Shown: positions 57,052-64,000 of the stretch, piece by piece
Numbering within the stretch: the stretch's first letter is position 1
Layout: every line of letters starts with the position of its first letter
Assembly (NCBI RefSeq): GCF_029691405.1
Contig: NZ_CP121467.1
Location: forward strand, 1,736,001-1,800,000
DNA from: Streptococcus sp. D7B5
GTDB lineage: Bacteria > Bacillota > Bacilli > Lactobacillales > Streptococcaceae
Length of the DNA stretch: 64,000 bases
Reading direction: 5' to 3'
The notes under the pieces: generated by a model
Databases searched by the model: none
Told to the model about the DNA's origin: nothing
The model's input: the letters and a program-made list of their open reading frames with translations, nothing else
Program-made: the position numbers and the translations under genes

Positions 57052-58017
57052 ATGATTTCGGTAATTGTACCTGTTTACAATGTGGAGGACTACCTTCATT
57101 ATGCTATGGAGAGTTTGGAACATCAGACATACAAGGATATGGAGGTCCTCTTGATTGATGACGGATCGAGTGATGGCTCAGGACTCTTGTGTGACCAGTA
57201 TGCCCAGCAGTATGATTGGGTGACGAGCTACCACAAGGTCAACGGTGGTTTATCTGATGCTCGCAACTATGGGGTCTTGAAAGCCAAGGGTGACTGGATC
57301 ACCTTCCTAGATCCGGATGACTATTTGGAACCTTGCGCCTTGGAACTGCTAGCAGAGCTACAAGGTCGTACCCAAGCAGATATGGTTAGTGGTAAAGTAG
57401 AGCCGACAGCTCACTATCATCGTTATCAGAACTTCCACTTGGATCAGCTTGATCTAGATCAAGTTAAGGTTTATGACAAGGCAAAGGCTCTGACTGAGAT
57501 GCTCTACGGAAACCTTGTAACGGTCTCTGCTTGTGGGAAACTCTATCGGAAAGAACTTCTTGAGAAAGCTCCCTTCCCCAAGGGGCGCATCTACGAAGAC
57601 CTCTATGTCATCAGTGAGCATCTCAATCAAGCCCAATCCGTGGCTTTGTACCATCTTCCGATTTACCATTATTACCATAGACCTGGTAGCATTACTGCCT
57701 CGGCTTTCACACCAAAACAATACGAGTTTTACGAAGCAATTGATCATTTAAAAGAGGTTGTGAATGCAACCTATTCTGAGAGTTCAGAACTCCAAGAAGC
57801 CATTATTTCTCGCTTCTTTACAGGAAGTCTTCTTATCTTTACGATGATTAAGGATGGGGATTCGGTAGAATTCAAGAGACTTCAGGAGAAAACCAGGCCT
57901 TATTTGCCTCTTGTCTTGAAGAATGCTAGAGTTAGCAAGAAACGTAGGATCCTCTATGTTTTAATTACTAAGTATCCGCGGCTCTATTATCAATTTAAAA
58001 AGTTAAAAAAATCCTAA
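57052..58017 (+). CDS. GT2 glycosyltransferase
   Basis: A 321-residue GT-A enzyme: ISVIVPVYNVEDYLHYAMESLEHQTYKDMEVLLIDDGSSDGS, the donor-site GGLSDARNYGV and the DxD in TFLDPDDYLEP. A basic C-terminus (KKRRILYVLITKYPRLYYQFKKLKKS) probably contacts the membrane. It is expected to extend the lipid-linked chain with a beta-linked hexose or HexNAc, WefD-like by position. Linkage and sugar are unassigned. Confidence 0.88.
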   Translation: MISVIVPVYNVEDYLHYAMESLEHQTYKDMEVLLIDDGSSDGSGLLCDQYAQQYDWVTSYHKVNGGLSDARNYGVLKAKGDWITFLDPDDYLEPCALELLAELQGRTQADMVSGKVEPTAHYHRYQNFHLDQLDLDQVKVYDKAKALTEMLYGNLVTVSACGKLYRKELLEKAPFPKGRIYEDLYVISEHLNQAQSVALYHLPIYHYYHRPGSITASAFTPKQYEFYEAIDHLKEVVNATYSESSELQEAIISRFFTGSLLIFTMIKDGDSVEFKRLQEKTRPYLPLVLKNARVSKKRRILYVLITKYPRLYYQFKKLKKS

Positions 58018-58055
58018 GTAAGAGTTAGGGATGAAAGAAGAAAAGGAAAAAGAAA

Positions 58056-59216
58056 ATGTTAAAGTTAGAACGTGATAAATTGCTAATTGCAGCAGTTTTA
58101 ATAGTGGTTGTCTCCATAGATATGATCAATACGTCTATGTTAGCTCCTGTTTTACCTAATATTCCTAATGTAGTTCCTTTTTTTGCAGTCCTGTTACTTG
58201 CTATGCGATTTGCTTATATTCATCACTACTCTATAAGCTATCTCATCTTTGCACCAATTCTTCTTTTTGCTGGGGGCATGGTTTACTATAAGACTGGGAA
58301 CCTTAATGCATTGATGTATATGTTTCTGCTTGTCTTTCTTTACAAGGCTGAGATGGAAAGTGTACTTAAAATATACTCTGTTGTAGCCTTGTTTTTTATT
58401 GTATTGATAGTGCTCTTGGCCGTGATTGGTGCTATTCCAAACTTGCAATTTGTCCAATCACGATCTGCGGGAGTCGTTGTTCGAAATTCATTTGGCTTTA
58501 TTTATCCAACTGATTTTGCTTCTCACTGTTTTTATCTATATACAGCTATATCGTATATCTTTAGAAAGAAATTCATTATTTTACGGACTGCCTTAGGATT
58601 TGGTCTGGCTTATTTCATTATTCGATATTGCGATGCGAGGCTTAATGCCGCTTCTATTACTGTAATGGCGCTCATTTTTCTGTACTTTTATTTCCGAAAT
58701 GATAGACAGCGACGGCTTTTTGCTTTACTTCCTTTATCGGCTGGTATAGCGTCTTCAGTAATGATTTATCTCTCTTCTAAATTTACCTGGTCTCATCCAA
58801 TGTATGTGGCTTTAAACAATTTTTTTAGTATGAGATTACACCTAGGACATGAGGCACTAAAAAAATATGCAGTGCAGTGGTTTGGGATTCGGGGCATATC
58901 ATTTGTCGGTTATGGGGGGCGTACAGAATCCGTTTTGAGCTACGACTATGTAGACTCTTCCTACGTTCAGATGCTCTTTACCTATGGGATGATTCCAGTT
59001 CTCTTATTGGTCGTGTTATACATAGTTAGGTCTTGGTCACTTTATCGCAAAAAGAATTATTTGCTATTGACGGCCTTATCCTTAATAGCAGTCAACTGTA
59101 TGTTTGAGGCCTTCTGGGTTCGTCCATCATACAATATCTTTATGTTCCTTCTCTTTGCTACTATTCCAGTGATGGAATTTAAAGAGGAAAAATCTGAGAT
59201 GAGGGAAGCTGTGTGA
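58056..59216 (+). CDS. wzy: Wzy-type polysaccharide polymerase
   Basis: A 386-residue protein with about ten hydrophobic segments and no soluble domain, as Wzy polymerases have. A larger extracellular loop lies near residues 245-300 (SMRLHLGHEALKKYAVQWFGIRGISFVGYGG), in the O-antigen-polymerase/EpsG-like pattern. Assignment rests on topology and position beside wzx; sequence conservation in this family is low. It is AT-richer than the flanking glycosyltransferases, as is common for serotype-specific genes. Confidence 0.85.
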   Translation: MLKLERDKLLIAAVLIVVVSIDMINTSMLAPVLPNIPNVVPFFAVLLLAMRFAYIHHYSISYLIFAPILLFAGGMVYYKTGNLNALMYMFLLVFLYKAEMESVLKIYSVVALFFIVLIVLLAVIGAIPNLQFVQSRSAGVVVRNSFGFIYPTDFASHCFYLYTAISYIFRKKFIILRTALGFGLAYFIIRYCDARLNAASITVMALIFLYFYFRNDRQRRLFALLPLSAGIASSVMIYLSSKFTWSHPMYVALNNFFSMRLHLGHEALKKYAVQWFGIRGISFVGYGGRTESVLSYDYVDSSYVQMLFTYGMIPVLLLVVLYIVRSWSLYRKKNYLLLTALSLIAVNCMFEAFWVRPSYNIFMFLLFATIPVMEFKEEKSEMREAV

Positions 59217-60625
59217 GAGTTTTAAAAAATTATTTGTACAATCTGTCCTATCAGTTACTTGTCATCGTCTTACCTGTGATTACAACTCCCTATATCACCC
59301 GGGTTTTCTCTTCGGATGATTTGGGTTCCTATGGATACTATAACTCCATCGTGACTTATTTTATCCTACTAGCGACGCTGGGAGTAGCGAATTATGGGAC
59401 CAAGGAAATTTCTGGCCATCGTAAGGAAGTCGAAAAGACCTTCTGGGGCATTTACAGTTTACAAGTCCTTTCAACCTGTTTAGCGGTTACGCTTTATATC
59501 ATTGTCTGCTTGCTTGTGCCGTCGATGAACAATCCAATTGCCTATATACTTGGCTTTAGTTTGCTGTCTCGCGGTTTTGATATTTCTTGGCTTTTTCAAG
59601 GGTTAGAAGATTTCAAAAAAATCACAACTCGTAACACAATGGTCAAACTTCTAGGTGTTGTTTCGATATTCCTATTTGTTAAGAAACCATCCGACTTGTA
59701 CTTGTATATCATCCTCTTGGTTGCCTATGATCTACTAGGTCAGTTGAGTATGTGGCTTCCTGCTCGGGAACACATTCGCAAGCCGCATCTGGATATAGCC
59801 TATGCCAAAGAGCATATCAAACCAGTTATTCTCTTGTTTCTGCCACAGATTGCCATTTCGCTCTACATCACGCTAGATCGCACCATGTTGGGTGCCTTGT
59901 CTTCGACAAAGGATGTTGGAATCTATGATCAAGCCTTGAAATTATTGAATATTTTGTTAACCTTGGTAACGTCCCTAGGTAGTGTCATGTTGCCTCGGGT
60001 CTCTAATCTTCTCTCATCAGGCAATCAAAAGGTGGTTAACAAGCTACATGAAATGTCTTTCTTAGTGTATAACTTGGTCATCTTTCCGATGATTGCGGGG
60101 ATTTTGATTGTTAACAAAGATTTTGTTAATTTTTTCCTAGGGCAAGACTTCCAAGATGCTCGCTATGCGATTGCCATCATGGTCTTTAGAATGTTCTTTA
60201 TTGGCTGGACCAATATAATGGGAATTCAAATCTTGATTCCTCATAATAAGAATCGTGAATTTATGCTGTCAACAACTATTCCAGCTATTTTCAGTGTAGG
60301 CTTGAATCTCCTTTTAATCCCGCCTCTGGGCTATATTGGGGCGTCGATCGTATCTGTTGCGACAGAAGGTTTAGTTTGGCTGATCCAACTCTACTTTACA
60401 CGTTCGTATCTAAAAGAGGTCAAGATCCTTCCATCTATGCTAAAAATATTTTTAGCTGCTCTCTTGATGTACGGCGCTTTGTATTCTGTACAAGCTTTCA
60501 TGCACTTCTCGTCTGTTGTGAATGTCTTGATCTATTCTCTGCTTGGCTTCCTAGTCTATGGCGGCTTGGTTTTGCTCTTACGTGTCTTGGATTTTCAAGA
60601 ACTAAAAAGTGTTTTAAAGAAATAA
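59213..60625 (+). CDS. wzx: Wzx-type repeat-unit flippase
   Basis: A 470-residue polysaccharide flippase of the MOP superfamily with 12 or so helices and the family opening LKNYLYNLSYQLLVIVLPVITTPYITRVFSSDDLG. It moves the completed lipid-linked repeat across the membrane for Wzy. The start is GTG at 59213, overlapping the wzy stop by four bases. Confidence 0.93.
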   Translation: MRVLKNYLYNLSYQLLVIVLPVITTPYITRVFSSDDLGSYGYYNSIVTYFILLATLGVANYGTKEISGHRKEVEKTFWGIYSLQVLSTCLAVTLYIIVCLLVPSMNNPIAYILGFSLLSRGFDISWLFQGLEDFKKITTRNTMVKLLGVVSIFLFVKKPSDLYLYIILLVAYDLLGQLSMWLPAREHIRKPHLDIAYAKEHIKPVILLFLPQIAISLYITLDRTMLGALSSTKDVGIYDQALKLLNILLTLVTSLGSVMLPRVSNLLSSGNQKVVNKLHEMSFLVYNLVIFPMIAGILIVNKDFVNFFLGQDFQDARYAIAIMVFRMFFIGWTNIMGIQILIPHNKNREFMLSTTIPAIFSVGLNLLLIPPLGYIGASIVSVATEGLVWLIQLYFTRSYLKEVKILPSMLKIFLAALLMYGALYSVQAFMHFSSVVNVLIYSLLGFLVYGGLVLLLRVLDFQELKSVLKK

Positions 60626-60634
60626 GGAGATTTT

Positions 60635-61738
60635 ATGTACGATTATTTGATTGTCGGTGCTGGCTTGTCAGGTGCAATCTTTGCCTACGAAGCTAACAAA
60701 CGTGGCAAGAAGGTGAAGGTGATTGATAAACGAGAACATATTGGTGGGAATATCTATTGCCAATCTGTTGAAGGAATCAATGTCCACAAGTATGGGGCTC
60801 ATATCTTCCATACATCTAATAAAAAGGTATGGGAATATGTCAATCAGTTTGCGGAGTTTAACAATTATATCAATTCTCCTATTGCCAACTATCAAGGACA
60901 TCTTTACAATCTGCCTTTCAATATGAACACTTTCTATGCTTTGTGGGGGACAAAGACACCCCAAGAAGTCAAGGACAAGATTGCTGAGCAGACGACACAC
61001 ATGCAAGATGTTGAGCCTAAAAACTTAGAGGAACAAGCCATTAAGTTGATTGGTATGGATGTCTATGAAAAGCTAATCAAGGGCTACACCGAAAAGCAAT
61101 GGGGGCGTTCTGCTACTGAACTACCACCCTTTATCATCAAGCGTTTACCTGTTCGATTGACCTATGATAACAATTATTTCAATGACCGTTACCAAGGAAT
61201 TCCGATTGGTGGTTACAATGTCATCATCGAAAAGTTGTTGGAAGGAATCGAAGTAGAGCTTAATACAGATTTCTTTACTGATCGGGAGAACTTGGAGGCT
61301 TCAGCAACTAAGATTGTCTTCACAGGGATGATTGATCAGTTCTTTGACTACAAGTTTGGTGAACTAGAGTATCGTAGTCTCCGTTTTGAGCATGAGATTT
61401 TGGATCAAGAAAATTATCAAGGAAATGCTGTAGTCAACTATACTGAACGTGATATTCCCTATACGCGAATCATCGAACACAAACATTTTGAGTTTGGGAC
61501 TCAAGCCAAGACCGTTATTACTCGTGAATATCCAGCAGATTGGAAAAGAGGAGATGAACCTTACTATCCAATCAATGATGCCAAAAACAATGCTATTTAT
61601 GAGCAGTATCTAGCAGAAGCTGAGAAAAATGGCCACGTTATCTTCTGTGGTCGCTTGGCAGATTATAAATACTATGATATGCATGTGACTGTTGAACGTG
61701 CATTGAATGTGGTAGAAGAAGAACTAGGGAGCATCTAA
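60635..61738 (+). CDS. glf: UDP-galactopyranose mutase
   Basis: A 367-residue FAD enzyme with the dinucleotide-binding start YDYLIVGAGLSGAIFAYEA followed by HIGGN and a conserved catalytic region (RLPVRLTYDNNYFNDRYQGIPIGGYN). It interconverts UDP-Galp and UDP-Galf, supplying galactofuranose to the transferase encoded next. AGGAG precedes the ATG. Confidence 0.97.
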   Translation: MYDYLIVGAGLSGAIFAYEANKRGKKVKVIDKREHIGGNIYCQSVEGINVHKYGAHIFHTSNKKVWEYVNQFAEFNNYINSPIANYQGHLYNLPFNMNTFYALWGTKTPQEVKDKIAEQTTHMQDVEPKNLEEQAIKLIGMDVYEKLIKGYTEKQWGRSATELPPFIIKRLPVRLTYDNNYFNDRYQGIPIGGYNVIIEKLLEGIEVELNTDFFTDRENLEASATKIVFTGMIDQFFDYKFGELEYRSLRFEHEILDQENYQGNAVVNYTERDIPYTRIIEHKHFEFGTQAKTVITREYPADWKRGDEPYYPINDAKNNAIYEQYLAEAEKNGHVIFCGRLADYKYYDMHVTVERALNVVEEELGSI

Positions 61739-61765
61739 GAACATCACAGATAAAGGGGAGAAAAG

Positions 61766-62818
61766 GTGAAATATTATCTGAAGGATTCATTTCTGCATAA
61801 TGCACATGAAAAGAATGCAGGGAGTAAGGCGCGAAATGACGTGGAAGCTATTCTAATCTCAGAGGGTTATGAGGGGTTGGAGCTCAAGGTTGAGAATTGG
61901 TATAAGATGAATTTCTTTAAAGCTCAACAACACAAATATCGTGCGACCAAGTCTGTGTTTGATCAGTTGGGAGCCGGAGATGAATTGGTGATTCAGTTCC
62001 CTATTATCCACCATACATTTTTCATCTCACAACTCATTAAGCAGGCGCAAAAGAGAGGAGCAAAATTCTATCTTTTGATCCATGATATTGAAACCTTGCG
62101 TCATGCAGCAGGTTCGGAAGTGAAATTCCGTCATAAAGTGCGCAATTACTTCCAGGAAAAGAAAGCTTTGATGTCAGTGGATGGCATTATCGTTCATAAC
62201 GATATCATGAAGAAAGTTCTGGTAGGTCAAGGAGTGCCAGCAGATAAAATGGTTAGCTTGGAAATTTTTGACTACCTGATTCCAAACTTTGCTGAAAAAC
62301 CAAATCTCCAAAAAGACCAGCCTATTATCGTAGCTGGAAATTTGAACCCTGCAAAGTCAGGTTATCTTTATAACTTGCCAGACCAGCCAGCCTATAACTT
62401 GTATGGGGTGGGCTATGATGAAAGTCGTGCATTGAAAAACACCACCTACTTTGGTTCCTTTATGCCGGATGACCTCCCAGCTGCTCTTGAAGGTAGTTTT
62501 GGTTTGGTCTGGGACGGAGACAGCTCAGAAACCTGCCAAGGTTCTTACGGAAACTATCTACGCTTTAACAACTCGCACAAGGCCTCTCTTTATTTGGCTT
62601 CGGGCTTTCCTCTAGTGGTTTGGAAAGAGTCGGCTCTCGCACATTTTGTTCTGGATAAACAGTGTGGTCTAGCAGTTGATTCTCTACACGACCTTCAAAA
62701 AGTACTAGATGATTTGACACTTCAAGACTACAAGGAACTTTCAGAACAGGCTAGGAAAGTTGGAGCTGCTCTTCGAGACGGAGCCTATTTAAAAGCTGCC
62801 TTATCCAAATTGAAGTAA
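61766..62818 (+). CDS. Galactofuranosyltransferase-like enzyme
   Basis: A 350-residue protein resembling the beta-1,6-galactofuranosyltransferases of streptococcal and lactobacillar polysaccharide loci: AHEKNAGSKARNDVEAIL near the start, QFPIIHHTFFISQLIKQAQKRGAKFYLLIHDIE, and a donor region GLVWDGDSSETCQGSYGNYLRFNNSHKASLYLASGFPLVVW. It directly follows glf, which makes its donor UDP-Galf. WefE-like by context. The start is GTG at 61766, five bases after GGGGAG. Confidence 0.83.
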   Translation: MKYYLKDSFLHNAHEKNAGSKARNDVEAILISEGYEGLELKVENWYKMNFFKAQQHKYRATKSVFDQLGAGDELVIQFPIIHHTFFISQLIKQAQKRGAKFYLLIHDIETLRHAAGSEVKFRHKVRNYFQEKKALMSVDGIIVHNDIMKKVLVGQGVPADKMVSLEIFDYLIPNFAEKPNLQKDQPIIVAGNLNPAKSGYLYNLPDQPAYNLYGVGYDESRALKNTTYFGSFMPDDLPAALEGSFGLVWDGDSSETCQGSYGNYLRFNNSHKASLYLASGFPLVVWKESALAHFVLDKQCGLAVDSLHDLQKVLDDLTLQDYKELSEQARKVGAALRDGAYLKAALSKLK

Positions 62819-62889
62819 ATTCCTTAGGGAATTTGGGAAAAAATGAAATAGAATATAGGATAGGTAATTAGCTAGAAAGGAAGCCTATT

Positions 62890-63759
62890 ATGAAAGGTAT
62901 TATTCTTGCGGGTGGTTCGGGAACGCGCCTGTACCCACTTACTCGAGCTGCGTCAAAACAGCTGATGCCGGTTTATGATAAACCCATGATTTACTATCCT
63001 TTGTCAACCTTGATGTTGGCTGGGATTAAGGACATTTTGATCATCTCAACACCACAGGATTTGCCCCGTTTTAAGGACCTGCTCTTGGATGGTTCCGAAT
63101 TTGGGATCAAGCTTTCCTATGCGGAACAGCCAAGTCCCGACGGACTTGCTCAGGCTTTTCTTATCGGTGAAGAATTTATCGGTGATGATAGTGTTGCTTT
63201 GATCTTGGGGGATAATATCTATCATGGGCCTGGTTTGAGCAAAATGCTTCAAAAGGCAGCCAAGAAAGAGAAGGGGGCGACTGTTTTTGGCTACCAAGTG
63301 AAGGATCCAGAGCGTTTTGGTGTGGTCGAGTTTGATACAGATATGAATGCTATTTCCATAGAAGAAAAACCGGAGAATCCTCGCTCTAACTATGCAGTGA
63401 CAGGTCTTTATTTCTATGACAATGACGTTGTGGAGATTGCCAAACAGATAAAACCGAGTGCTCGTGGAGAGTTGGAAATCACAGATGTTAACAATGCTTA
63501 TTTGAAGCGTGGGGATTTGTCAGTTGAAGTTATGGGACGTGGTTTTGCCTGGCTGGATACAGGGACGCATGAGAGCCTGTTAGAGGCCTCCCAATATATC
63601 GAAACGGTTCAAAGGATGCAAAATGTTCAGGTTGCCAATCTGGAAGAAATTGCCTACCGAATGGGTTATATCAGCCGCGAAGATGTGCTGAAGTTGGCGC
63701 AACCTCTCAAGAAGAATGAATACGGGCAATACTTGCTTCGTTTGATTGGAGAAATCTAG
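62890..63759 (+). CDS. rmlA: Glucose-1-phosphate thymidylyltransferase
   Basis: A 289-residue nucleotidyltransferase with the signature [17 protein letters not shown] and [17 protein letters not shown]; catalytic-site residues follow in ILGDNIYHG and [11 protein letters not shown]. It makes dTDP-glucose, the first step to dTDP-L-rhamnose for WchF. A 71-base gap with a weak hairpin (AATTCC/GGAATT at 62818-62833) separates it from the transferase gene; a promoter there is possible but unclear. Confidence 0.97.
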   Translation: MKGIILAGGSGTRLYPLTRAASKQLMPVYDKPMIYYPLSTLMLAGIKDILIISTPQDLPRFKDLLLDGSEFGIKLSYAEQPSPDGLAQAFLIGEEFIGDDSVALILGDNIYHGPGLSKMLQKAAKKEKGATVFGYQVKDPERFGVVEFDTDMNAISIEEKPENPRSNYAVTGLYFYDNDVVEIAKQIKPSARGELEITDVNNAYLKRGDLSVEVMGRGFAWLDTGTHESLLEASQYIETVQRMQNVQVANLEEIAYRMGYISREDVLKLAQPLKKNEYGQYLLRLIGEI

Positions 63760-64000
63760 ATGACAGATAATTTTTTCGGCAAAACACTTGCAGTGCACAA
63801 GATTGATGCCATTCCAGGTTTGTTAGAGTTTGACATTCCGGTTCATGGTGACAATCGTGGCTGGTTTAAGGAAAATTTTCAGAAAGAAAAGATGCTACCA
63901 CTTGGTTTTCCTGAAAGCTTCTTTGCTGAAGGAAAACTGCAAAACAACGTCAGCTTTTCTCGCAAAAATGTTCTCCGAGGCCTCCATGCTGAACCTTGGG
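63760..64000 (+). CDS. rmlC: dTDP-4-keto-6-deoxyglucose 3,5-epimerase, 5' part
   Basis: The first 80 or so codons of an RmlC protein, cut by the window edge. LEFDIPVHGDNRGWFKENFQKEKM and QNNVSFSRKNVLRGLHAEPW are the conserved cupin start; His in RGLHAEPW is the catalytic base of the family. It begins immediately after the rmlA stop codon. rmlB and rmlD are expected beyond the edge. Confidence 0.95.
   Translation, partial: MTDNFFGKTLAVHKIDAIPGLLEFDIPVHGDNRGWFKENFQKEKMLPLGFPESFFAEGKLQNNVSFSRKNVLRGLHAEPW

Overview
The window reads as a chromosome segment of a low-GC mitis-group Streptococcus, most likely S. oralis or S. mitis. The basis is gene content recognised by family: a heterodimeric ABC exporter, rpmB/asp23/fakA, rpsL-rpsG-fusA, ilvBNCA, pflB, clpL, luxS, dexB, two AliB-like peptide-binding lipoproteins and a Wzx/Wzy polysaccharide locus with the gene order of oral streptococcal coaggregation receptor polysaccharides. 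No tRNA, rRNA, insertion sequence, prophage or CRISPR array was seen. Genes are tightly packed, and most operons end in a clear hairpin plus T-run.

Layout: 1-2.2 kb, heterodimeric ABC exporter (first subunit truncated by the window edge). 2.3-4.0 kb, a PAP2 phosphatase and a LytTR regulator/LiaF-like membrane protein pair. 4.1-6.5 kb, rpmB and asp23-fakA. 6.6-10.3 kb, a six-gene operon of two tiny membrane proteins, an ABC transporter and a NarL-type two-component system. 10.5-13.9 kb, rpsL-rpsG and fusA. 14.2-18.9 kb, ilvB-ilvN-ilvC-ilvA behind a CodY box. 18.9-20.2 kb, an SPFH protein and a small HTH-like protein. 20.3-22.6 kb (minus), a polar amino acid ABC importer. 22.7-26.6 kb, a DUF2207 protein, uppP and dinB (minus). 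26.8-29.1 kb, pflB. 29.5-33.5 kb, a 1364-residue LPXTG protein with seven pilin-type isopeptide repeats. 33.7-36.7 kb, CtsR-controlled clpL and luxS (minus). 36.9-40.9 kb, a LanFEG-like ABC transporter with an OmpR-type two-component system. 41.0-48.5 kb, a DUF1846 protein (minus), dexB and two AliB-like lipoproteins. 48.7-64 kb, the polysaccharide operon wzg-wzh-wzd-wze-wchA-wchF-three glycosyltransferases-wzy-wzx-glf-galactofuranosyltransferase-rmlA-rmlC (rmlC cut by the edge).

How the parts fit: the polysaccharide operon encodes an initiating glucose-1-phosphate transferase, a rhamnosyltransferase, a GT4 enzyme, a Stealth-type sugar-1-phosphate transferase, a GT2 enzyme and a galactofuranosyltransferase. 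That set predicts a roughly six-sugar repeat containing a phosphodiester, rhamnose and Galf, flipped by Wzx, polymerised by Wzy and attached by the LCP protein Wzg under Wzd/Wze/Wzh control. UppP recycles the shared lipid carrier.

The regulatory reading gives the most interesting material. It includes a promoter whose -35 lies in the loop of the preceding terminator, a 21-bp-phased direct repeat in front of the LytTR gene, four helically phased TCTG elements in front of the LanFEG/two-component operon, TGACA/TGTCA half-sites in front of the NarL-type system, two CtsR boxes flanking an unannotated 29-codon ORF upstream of clpL, two inverted repeats in the pflB control region, and cre-like and palindromic elements at the polysaccharide promoter. 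All are sequence patterns; none has been tested here.
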